Assembly: GCA_024401915.1 (NCBI GenBank)
Contig: JAKSKA010000062.1
Span: forward strand, 1 to 8,002
Origin: Bacteroidales bacterium
GTDB taxonomy: Bacteria > Bacteroidota > Bacteroidia > Bacteroidales > UBA932
Length of the DNA stretch: 8,002 nucleotides
Direction: 5' to 3'
This document shows positions 1 to 5,802 of this stretch, piece by piece; positions within the stretch are counted from its first letter, which is position 1; each line of letters opens with the position of its first letter. The notes under the pieces are model-generated. The model had not been told where the DNA came from, made no database searches, and worked only from the letters and a program-made list of their open reading frames with translations. The position numbers and the translations under genes are program-made.

Positions 1-493
1 CCGCGGGCAGATTGCAACGGGGGGCCCGGCCGCCGTCACCCAGCGCGATATCACCAGGTCCTTTATGACCATCCCCGAGGCGTGCCGCCTCGTGATGGAG
101 GCTGTGATTCTCCCTACGGAGAACCATATATGTGTGTTTGATATGGGCACGCCGGTCAAGATCGACACGCTTGCAAGACGTATGATCGAGCTTTCCGGAC
201 TCAAGCCTGACGAAGATATAAAGATTGTCTATTCCGGTCTGAGACCCGGCGAGAAGTTGTATGAGGAGGTCCTCAGCAATGTCGAGAACACCGACCCGAC
301 GAGTCACGACCGCATACGCATCGCCCGCGTCCGCCAGTATGACTATAACGATGCTCTGCAGGCTGCGAACGACCTCGAATCCCTGAGCCGCAGCGTGGAT
401 ATCCCGGAAATGGTGAAGTATATGAAGAGGATAGTTCCCGAGTATATCTCCAACAATTCCAAGTTCTCCGAATATGATAAAAAGAAAGACTGA
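1..493 (+). CDS. Polysaccharide biosynthesis nucleotide-sugar dehydratase/epimerase (CapD/FlaA1 type), C-terminal part
   Basis: Only the last 163 codons are present; the reading frame is open from base 2 and the true start lies left of the window. The segment matches the C-terminal part of the extended SDR family that includes CapD, FlaA1/PglF and WbpM, which act on UDP-GlcNAc-type sugars as 4,6-dehydratases or epimerases in capsule, O-antigen or glycan synthesis. Recognisable family signatures are a GGP-(A)VT-xDITRxFMTIPEAC block near residues 7-28, a VFDMGTPVKI block (about 45-54) and the GLRPGEKLYEE motif (about 79-89). The NAD-binding Rossmann part and the catalytic residues are outside the window, so dehydratase cannot be told from epimerase. 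In the long members an N-terminal membrane domain precedes this region; that cannot be seen here. The stop TGA at 491-493 lies inside the next gene, suggesting coupled translation. Family call firm, exact reaction unknown. Confidence 0.93.
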   Translation, partial: RGQIATGGPAAVTQRDITRSFMTIPEACRLVMEAVILPTENHICVFDMGTPVKIDTLARRMIELSGLKPDEDIKIVYSGLRPGEKLYEEVLSNVENTDPTSHDRIRIARVRQYDYNDALQAANDLESLSRSVDIPEMVKYMKRIVPEYISNNSKFSEYDKKKD

Positions 494-998
494 CAATAAC
501 CCGCATTGGTTTGTCGCCTATGTGAGGAGTTGTCAGGAGAAACGCGTAGCCCAGGCTCTTGATGACCTGGGCTATGTCAATTATCTGCCTGTTGTAAGGG
601 AGGTCCATAAATGGTCGGACAGGAAGAAGGTCGTCGACCGTCTTGTCATCCCACGTGTCGTATTCATCCGTTGCCTGGAATGTGAAAGGGAGATGTTGCT
701 CAAAACGATTCCCTACGTCTGCTACTTTCTGAAAGACCATTGCACCAATGCTCCTGCAATAGTGCGGGATGGGGAAATGGAGACTTTCCGCTCGATGGTG
801 TCGCACGGATCCGGACTTTCAGCCTTGGACCAGCCTTTTGCGCCCGGAGACAGGGTACGCGTCACAAGCGGCCCGTTCGTCGGTTGTGAATTCGAACTGG
901 TCTCCGTAAGCGGGAAGAGCTGTCTTGCCCTGAGGCTCGGTGCTTTGGGCTCGATCACTATGGAAATCCCTGCTGGGGAACTCGAAAAGATATCCTAA
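474..998 (+). CDS. UpxY-family transcription antiterminator (NusG-like)
   Basis: A 174-residue NusG paralogue. Residues about 11-105 form an NGN domain starting with HWFVAYVRSCQEKRVAQAL, the usual W-(Y/F)-x-xxxxxxEK-VxxxL opening, followed by a YLPVVREVHKWSDRKK segment typical of UpxY/LoaP/RfaH-like specialised NusGs. Residues about 122-150 (FAPGDRVRVTSGPFVGCEFEL) are a KOW domain. The family binds RNA polymerase and keeps it elongating through long surface-polysaccharide operons; in Bacteroides UpxY proteins work on their own capsule locus. The ATG at 474 gives a sensible N terminus and overlaps the preceding gene by 20 nt; there is no clear Shine-Dalgarno sequence, which is common in this phylum. 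It is not the housekeeping NusG: that gene normally sits with secE and ribosomal protein genes and has a different KOW sequence. It is the last gene of its visible unit, which is odd for UpxY. Which operon it acts on is unknown. Confidence 0.9.
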   Translation: MIKRKTDNNPHWFVAYVRSCQEKRVAQALDDLGYVNYLPVVREVHKWSDRKKVVDRLVIPRVVFIRCLECEREMLLKTIPYVCYFLKDHCTNAPAIVRDGEMETFRSMVSHGSGLSALDQPFAPGDRVRVTSGPFVGCEFELVSVSGKSCLALRLGALGSITMEIPAGELEKIS

Positions 999-2092
999 AG
1001 CTGCTTGACCGGACATCCCAGCAGATGGATCATCGCCAGGTAGATCAGTCCCGAAACGACCACTACTGCCGGTATCGTCAGAACCCAGGCCCAGACTATG
1101 TTCTTGGCCGTCATCCATTTCACGCTTTTGATACCTCTGGTTAGTCCGGTGCCGATTATGGAACCGGTAATGGTGTGGGTCGTGCTTACGGGGATGCCGA
1201 GAACTGCCGTCATAATGAGGGTGATGGCTCCGGAAGCCTCAGCGCAGAAACCCTGGACGGGGTAAATCTTGCTCAGCCCGTCGCCAAGCGTCCTTATCAC
1301 TTTCCATCCTCCGGTGATCGCTCCTATCGAGATAAGCCCGTAGCAGGTCAGCTTGCGCCAGGTCGGTACGTAGAACGCCGCATTCTCGACCGCTTCCCCC
1401 GCAGCCGTGTACACTCCCGCCTCGACGGCACCGTTGCCGTACAGGAACTGGATGACAGGGCTGTCAGGCTGGGATGCGAACGCTGATGCCAGCAGGACGG
1501 CTATGATACCCATCGTCTTCTGGCCGTCGTTGCCTCCGAAGCCGAGGGAGAATGCTGCGGAAGAAATGAGCTGCATCCTTCTGAAACCCTTGTCAGTCTT
1601 TTTCAGGCTGCAGTTCTTGAAGATCGCCATAAAGATGCAGTTCAGGAAAAAGCCCATCACCATTCCGAGCAGAGGGGAGATGACTATGAAGGCAAGTATG
1701 GTCAGGATGCCGCTGGTGACCAGATACTGGCTCCCGTAGACGAACCAGACCGGCCCTATGAGGCCGCCTATCAATGCGTGGGATGCGGAAATCGGAAGTC
1801 CCAGCTTGGTGCAGGTGAATATCCAGAGCACCGACCCCGCAAGCGCAGCGAGGATGACATATACGTCAATGCAGCACTCATTCACAATGCCCTTGCCCAT
1901 AGTGGAAGCGACGGTGAGGTCGAAGATGAACAGGGCTGAGAATATCCAGAATGCGGCCCAGAGAACGGCATATATCGGGGGAAGGGCCTTGGTTGCGACG
2001 ACCGATGCGATACAGTTGGCCGCATCGTTCATTCCGTTCGTGAAACTGAAGATCAGCGCTATCAGCGCCGTGATAAGAACGACTGCAACCAT
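995..2092 (-). CDS. pit: Inorganic phosphate transporter, Pit family
   Basis: A 365-residue polytopic inner-membrane protein of the PiT (SLC20-like) family, which takes up phosphate (as neutral metal-phosphate in characterised bacterial Pit proteins) with a cation. The family's inverted repeat is visible: the first half has NGMNDAAN at 19-26 and LPISASHALIGG at about 99-110, the second half has GGNDGQKTMG at 186-195 and GIPVSTTHTITGS at 299-311. Around ten hydrophobic segments are spread along the chain. A short loop with charged residues (about 160-174) separates the halves, so this is the compact form rather than the roughly 500-residue form of E. coli PitA. The ATG at 2090-2092 shares one base with the TAA of the upstream DUF47 gene (TAATG), so translation is almost surely coupled. 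The TAG stop at 995-997 overlaps the stop of the convergent antiterminator gene. Substrate could include arsenate or sulfate, but the DUF47 partner favours phosphate. Confidence 0.95.
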   Translation of the reverse strand: MVAVVLITALIALIFSFTNGMNDAANCIASVVATKALPPIYAVLWAAFWIFSALFIFDLTVASTMGKGIVNECCIDVYVILAALAGSVLWIFTCTKLGLPISASHALIGGLIGPVWFVYGSQYLVTSGILTILAFIVISPLLGMVMGFFLNCIFMAIFKNCSLKKTDKGFRRMQLISSAAFSLGFGGNDGQKTMGIIAVLLASAFASQPDSPVIQFLYGNGAVEAGVYTAAGEAVENAAFYVPTWRKLTCYGLISIGAITGGWKVIRTLGDGLSKIYPVQGFCAEASGAITLIMTAVLGIPVSTTHTITGSIIGTGLTRGIKSVKWMTAKNIVWAWVLTIPAVVVVSGLIYLAMIHLLGCPVKQL

Positions 2093-2742
2093 TATCCGAC
2101 TTTTACGAGAATGCTGCGGATGGTGTTGGATACACTTTTCGCTACGTCGGAAGTGTCTTCAAGAGCCTGCGCGATGTTCTTCTTCTTCACCAGTTCGACG
2201 GCGTTCTGCTCGAACTCGAAGAGGTTGGACATATAGCTTTCATATATGTCGTCGACGTTGTGTTCGATTTCCTTGATGCCGTCGCAGAGCTTGTCGATCT
2301 GCTTCAGTTCCTTGCGCATAGAGTCGAACTTGTTCGTTATCTCCACCAGCAGCTCGGCTGCCTTCTTTATATTCTCGGCAATCTCTATCAGTTTCTTGGA
2401 CGGCTCCTTGGGCTGGTATATCGCGATTTTCTTGGAAGAATCCCTCATCGTGTCGAGGAAGGTGTCCATCGACTCGGCGAGTTCGTGGATGTCATCCCTG
2501 TCGAAAGGTGTGACGAAGGCGTCGAGCAGTTCGTCTATTATCTTGTCGGTGACCTCGTCCCCGATGACTTCGCATTCCTTGATCCTGTGGGCTATCGAGC
2601 GCCTTTTGTCCGGGTCGTCCTCCTTCGTCTGCTGGAGCAGCAGGTCAGCGGCTTTGAGAATGTTCTGTGCCGATTTCGAGAAGAGGGGGAAGAACCGCTT
2701 TTCCTTGACTACGAAAAGCTGAAGGATGTCATCTATTTTCAT
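2092..2742 (-). CDS. DUF47 / PhoU-like Pit accessory protein
   Basis: A 216-residue, strongly charged, mostly helical cytosolic protein of the DUF47 family (YkaA/TIGR00153 type), distantly related to PhoU. It normally accompanies Pit transporters and is thought to regulate them. Visible signatures are the AFVTPFDRDDIHELAESMD block (about 75-93), the hallmark of the family, and two E/D-rich helix motifs, ECEVIGDEVTD (56-66) and EIEHNVDDIYE (158-168), which correspond to the metal-binding E(D)xxxD repeats of PhoU-like three-helix bundles. Length matches the family. The ATG at 2740-2742 overlaps the TGA of the VanZ-like gene by 4 nt, and its stop overlaps the pit start by 1 nt. The order accessory protein then transporter is the usual one. 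There are no membrane segments, so it probably works on the cytoplasmic face of Pit. Its biochemical action is inferred from family association only. Confidence 0.93.
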   Translation of the reverse strand: MKIDDILQLFVVKEKRFFPLFSKSAQNILKAADLLLQQTKEDDPDKRRSIAHRIKECEVIGDEVTDKIIDELLDAFVTPFDRDDIHELAESMDTFLDTMRDSSKKIAIYQPKEPSKKLIEIAENIKKAAELLVEITNKFDSMRKELKQIDKLCDGIKEIEHNVDDIYESYMSNLFEFEQNAVELVKKKNIAQALEDTSDVAKSVSNTIRSILVKVG

Positions 2743-3134
2743 TTTGTCCGTGTTTTTCTTTTAATGATTGCAACAAGTACAAGTGCACTTGCGGCTATGC
2801 CGAGCGTGTCCGCAAGCAGGTCCTTGATGTCTGCTTCCCTGTATGGTAAGATTGCCTGTATTATTTCAGTCGAGAGTCCGAAAGCGAAGCCTGTGAGGCA
2901 GATCAGTCCAAGCCTCTTCACCGTTTCCTGGGAAGGTACGTTGCCGCTCCGCCTGGAACTGAACCAGAGCAGCGGTGTGAAAGGGAAGAACATAAGGAAA
3001 TGCACGAGCTTGTCGGCTCCCGGGAAGTTGAATGCCGGTATCCGGGGCAGCCCGGCGCTGTTCGAGAAGCAGAGATACGCGACCGCTGCCAGGTATAATA
3101 TAAACAGAATCCTTATGAGCTTGTAGCGTTTCAT
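2739..3134 (-). CDS. VanZ-family membrane protein
   Basis: A small 131-residue membrane protein with about four hydrophobic helices (roughly 8-24, 43-58, 74-91 and 111-124). The family signature is clear: LCFSNSAGLP (21-30), FPGADKLVHFLMFF (37-50), and the block with STEIIQ and LPYREADIKDLLADTLG (88-112), which holds the conserved acidic and arginine residues. VanZ-like proteins take their name from the vancomycin-cluster gene linked to teicoplanin tolerance, but most chromosomal members, including short Bacteroidota ones such as this, have no established function. Nothing here argues for glycopeptide resistance: there are no vanA/H/X-type neighbours. The ATG at 3132-3134 shares one base with the TGA of the exporter gene (TGATG), and its own stop overlaps the DUF47 start (ATGA), so it is embedded in the operon. 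A role in the cell envelope is a guess from topology and neighbours. Confidence 0.9.
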   Translation of the reverse strand: MKRYKLIRILFILYLAAVAYLCFSNSAGLPRIPAFNFPGADKLVHFLMFFPFTPLLWFSSRRSGNVPSQETVKRLGLICLTGFAFGLSTEIIQAILPYREADIKDLLADTLGIAASALVLVAIIKRKTRTK

Positions 3135-4963
3135 CAGAGCGCCTGCATATCATTGAGCTTCTTGTAGTAGCCGTCAAGCGCTATCAGCTCGTCGTGGCGG
3201 CCCCTCTCTACAATGCGCCCCTCATTCATCACGATAATCTCGTCTGCGTTCTTGATCGTGCTCAGGCGGTGGGCTATGGCGATGGTGGTCCTCGTGCTCA
3301 TCAGGTGGTCCAGAGCATCCTGCACGATGCGCTCCGACTCAGTGTCGAGGGATGCCGTAGCCTCGTCGAGGATGAGGATGGGCGGGTTCTTCAGGATGGC
3401 GCGTGCGATGCTGATGCGCTGGCGCTGTCCACCGGACAACTTGACGCCGCGGTCGCCGATATTGGTCTGGTAGCCTTCCTCCTTCTCCATTATGAATTCG
3501 TGGGCATTCGCGATCTTCGCGGCTGCGATGACGTCTCCCGGTGCGGCATTCGTCACGCCGAAAGCTATGTTGTTGAAAATCGTGTCGTTGAAAAGGATAG
3601 GGTCCTGGTTCACGTTGCCCATCAGCGAGCGGAGGTCGTGGAGGCTGACGTCGCGGGTATCGATGCCGGCTATGCAGATGCTGCCGCTGCAGCAGTCATA
3701 GAAACGGGGGATGAGGTCCACAAGGGTGGACTTCCCGGCTCCGGAAGCACCCACAATTGCAATGGTCTTGCCTTTCGGGATTTCGAGATTCACGTCGTGA
3801 AGCACCTCGCGGCCGTCCTCATAGCTGAAGGAGACGCCCTTGAACTCGATCTTCGATTCGAATCCCTTGAGGGGCTTGGGGCTGGCGGCCTCGGCGATCT
3901 TCTCTTCGGCGTCGAGTATCTGGTCTATGCGGTCCATGCTGGCAAGGCCCTTGGGGATGCTGTAGGCTGCCTTGGAGAGGTCCTTGATAGGCTGGATCAC
4001 GCTATAGAGTATTGCCATATAGGTCATAAAGGAAGGCGCGTCTATGACGGCGTTGTTGCTGAGGATGAGCTTGCCGCCGAACCAGAGGACGATGGCGATC
4101 ATCACGGAACCGAGGAATTCGCTGACCGGGTGGGCGCTTGCCTGGCGTATCGAGACCTGGCTGTTCTTGCGGCGCATCTTTTCGGTGATTCCGTTGAAAC
4201 GGCCGCTCATCTTGCCTTCCGCAAGGAAGGCCTTGATGATCCTCAGGCCGCCTAGCGTCTCCTCGACCTGGCTCATCGTATCGCTCCAGTACTGCTGTGC
4301 TTCGGTGGAATCGCTCTTCAGGCGGCGTCCGATCGCGCCCATTATCAATATGACCACGGGGGCGAACAGTATCGTGAAGAGGGTGAGCTCCCAGGACTGG
4401 TAGAAGAGCCATCCCATATAGAAGATGATGAGGATAGGGTTCTTTATCAGCATTTCCAGCGTGCTGGTGATGGAGGTCTCGACTTCCTGGACGTCTCCGC
4501 TCATCCTTGCGATGATGTCGCCTTTGCGCTCCTGGGAGAAGAATCCGATAGGCAGGCGTATGATCTTGTCGTAGATCTGGCACCTCATATTCTTGGCAAT
4601 CCCTGTCCTTATGGGGACCATCACGGCCGAGGAACCGAAATAGCAGGCTGTCTTTATCAGGGTGATGGCGCAGAAGATGAGGCAGAGCATCAGCAGGACG
4701 TGGCTCGCTCCGCTATGGTCGATGGCGATCGTGACGTAGTAATAGAGGTTGTTGATAAGCTCGCTTGCGCTTATTCCGGCGTGCCAGGGCACGAAATCAT
4801 AGACCTTGCTCCCGGAATCGAAGAGTATCTTGAGGATCGGGGCCAGCAGGGAGAATGAGAAAATGTTGAAAACCGCGGACAGTATGTTGAGTATGACGGA
4901 ACCGCAGATATAGCCTTTATAGGGGAACGCGTATCTTTTAAGTACTTTCCAAAAATCTTTCAT
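3134..4963 (-). CDS. MsbA-like ABC exporter (fused permease and ATPase)
   Basis: A 609-residue half-transporter of the type IV (MsbA/McjD/multidrug) ABC exporter family, which works as a homodimer or heterodimer in the inner membrane. Residues 1 to about 345 are the six-helix transmembrane domain, including the coupling region around FFSQERKGDIIARMSGDVQEVE (141-162). Residues about 370-609 are the nucleotide-binding domain with a complete motif set: Walker A GASGAGKST (405-413), Q-loop Q453, signature LSGGQRQR (509-516), Walker B ILILDEATASLD (529-540) and H-loop H565. All catalytic residues are intact. The start MKDFWKVLKRYAFPYKGY matches the usual N terminus of Bacteroidota homologues, so the ATG at 4961-4963 is trusted. 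By family it could flip lipid A core or another lipid, or export drugs; sequence alone does not decide. It is one gene in a dense operon, 32 bp downstream of the hydrolase gene, with a -7 box just ahead of its start. Confidence 0.94.
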   Translation of the reverse strand: MKDFWKVLKRYAFPYKGYICGSVILNILSAVFNIFSFSLLAPILKILFDSGSKVYDFVPWHAGISASELINNLYYYVTIAIDHSGASHVLLMLCLIFCAITLIKTACYFGSSAVMVPIRTGIAKNMRCQIYDKIIRLPIGFFSQERKGDIIARMSGDVQEVETSITSTLEMLIKNPILIIFYMGWLFYQSWELTLFTILFAPVVILIMGAIGRRLKSDSTEAQQYWSDTMSQVEETLGGLRIIKAFLAEGKMSGRFNGITEKMRRKNSQVSIRQASAHPVSEFLGSVMIAIVLWFGGKLILSNNAVIDAPSFMTYMAILYSVIQPIKDLSKAAYSIPKGLASMDRIDQILDAEEKIAEAASPKPLKGFESKIEFKGVSFSYEDGREVLHDVNLEIPKGKTIAIVGASGAGKSTLVDLIPRFYDCCSGSICIAGIDTRDVSLHDLRSLMGNVNQDPILFNDTIFNNIAFGVTNAAPGDVIAAAKIANAHEFIMEKEEGYQTNIGDRGVKLSGGQRQRISIARAILKNPPILILDEATASLDTESERIVQDALDHLMSTRTTIAIAHRLSTIKNADEIIVMNEGRIVERGRHDELIALDGYYKKLNDMQAL

Positions 4964-4966
4964 ACT

Positions 4967-5000
4967 GCAAATTTACAACTTTATTTGCTCAGTTCCTAAA
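4967..5000 (-). promoter_or_regulatory. Putative Bacteroidota promoter ahead of the ABC exporter
   Basis: Read on the minus strand, TAAATTTGC (4975 down to 4967) is an exact match to the Bacteroidota -7 consensus TAnnTTTG plus the common following C. Twenty-one bases further upstream, TTTA (5000-4997) matches three of four bases of the -33 consensus TTTG. The last G of the -7 box is only 4 nt from the exporter ATG, so a start site at the normal distance would fall at or next to the ATG. The box lies in the only intergenic gap of the operon (32 bp). This is motif evidence only; the exporter can also be reached by read-through from the upstream genes. Confidence 0.5.
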
Positions 5001-5802
5001 GGAAATAAAGCGGCGAGGCGGTCCTTCGCGGGAGCGGCAGCATTCGCGGAGGATTCTCCAGCCCCTTCAGTACTTCAGCCACGCAGTCGCGGGCCAGTTC
5101 CGGCGTGTTGTTGTGTTCGCTGAGGTGGCAAAGGAATATGTTGCGCAGTTCGGGATGGAGGGCCTTCCTGACGGCTTCCGCGCACTCGGGGTTGGAAATG
5201 TGGCCGTGGCCGCTGCTGATGCGTTCCTGCAGCTCGGGAGGGTAGGGGCCGTGGGCGAGCATCCAGGGGTCGTAATTCGCCTCTATCACCAGCGTGTCCG
5301 CCTGGGAGGCGAGGTCCAGGGCCTCCTTCGTCACCCGTCCGACGTCGGTCATTATCACGAAGCGGTAACCGTCGAGCAGGATGGCGTAGCCGGAAGTCTG
5401 CGTTGCGTCGTGGGGCACTATGAAGCTCCGTACCGACACGCGTCCGCCGCAGAGCTTGTTCCAGCCTTCGTCGAGCTCGTGCGCATAGCCGCCTATCCAG
5501 TCCCTGCTGTAGGGATGGTGCCTTAGAGCGGCGTGCAGCGTGGATGTCGCATACACCGGTTTCCCGATATGCTTGCAGAACGAGCCCAGCGAGCGGATGT
5601 GGTCGCCGTGGTCGTGTGTGATCAGTACGGCGTCGATGTCATCGAAGCACAGACCTTCCTCTGCAAGACTGCGTTTCAGCGTCCTCGGGCTCACGCCGGC
5701 GTCGATGACTATCCCTGCCTCGGCAGCTCCGAGTTCGTTGAAGATGCCGATGAAATAACAGTTGCCGCAACTGCCGGATGAAAAGGATTTGAAACGTATC
5801 AT
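4996..5802 (-). CDS. MBL-fold metallo-hydrolase, YycJ/WalJ type
   Basis: A 268-residue cytosolic protein of the metallo-beta-lactamase fold. It opens with the SFSSGSCGNCYFI strand typical of the YycJ/WalJ group (6-18), followed by VIDAGVSPRTLKRSL (32-46). The metal-binding motif THDHGDH gives H63, H65, D67 and H68; further ligands are likely H131 (in VPHDATQTSGY), D153 (in MTDVGRVT) and H226 (in CHLSEHNN). GHGHISN (198-204) is another group signature. All expected ligands are present, so the enzyme should be active. Relatives are thought to be nucleases or phosphodiesterase-like hydrolases, with WalJ in Firmicutes linked to the WalRK envelope system and DNA replication/repair; in Bacteroidota the substrate is not established. 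It is not an antibiotic-hydrolysing beta-lactamase: there is no signal peptide and the subgroup differs. The ATG at 5800-5802 overlaps the TGA of the TPR gene by 4 nt. Confidence 0.9.
   Translation of the reverse strand: MIRFKSFSSGSCGNCYFIGIFNELGAAEAGIVIDAGVSPRTLKRSLAEEGLCFDDIDAVLITHDHGDHIRSLGSFCKHIGKPVYATSTLHAALRHHPYSRDWIGGYAHELDEGWNKLCGGRVSVRSFIVPHDATQTSGYAILLDGYRFVIMTDVGRVTKEALDLASQADTLVIEANYDPWMLAHGPYPPELQERISSGHGHISNPECAEAVRKALHPELRNIFLCHLSEHNNTPELARDCVAEVLKGLENPPRMLPLPRRTASPLYFL

Noticed and set aside
1000..1025. CTGCT...AGCAG inverted repeat just after the convergent stops as a bidirectional terminator
   Set aside because: A 5-bp stem with a loop of about 13 nt and no T-tract on either side is not convincing.
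1407..2276. Plus-strand open frames opposite the pit gene
   Set aside because: The minus-strand frame holds all Pit signatures in order; the antisense products have no coherent domain.
2260..3126. 288-codon plus-strand open frame opposite the DUF47 and VanZ genes
   Set aside because: It covers two convincing minus-strand family members and has no family signature of its own; it is a mirror frame.
2739..3134. VanZ-like gene as a glycopeptide resistance determinant
   Set aside because: The name reflects the family only; there are no vancomycin-cluster genes nearby, and such short VanZ-like proteins are common in Bacteroidota without a resistance role.
3194..4255. Long open frame (353 codons) on the plus strand opposite the ABC exporter gene
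   Set aside because: It is antisense to a complete, motif-perfect ATPase; its product is Val/Ala/Asp/His-rich with no recognisable domain, as expected from the mirror of a GC-rich coding frame.
4991..5003. Small inverted repeat TTCCTAAAGGAA near the hydrolase stop as a terminator
   Set aside because: The stem is only 4-5 bp, has no T-run after it on the minus strand, and overlaps the putative -33 element; too weak for an intrinsic terminator.
4996..5802. MBL-fold gene as an antibiotic-hydrolysing beta-lactamase
   Set aside because: No signal peptide, and the SSGSCGNC opening and GHGHISN motif place it in the YycJ/WalJ-type cytosolic hydrolases.
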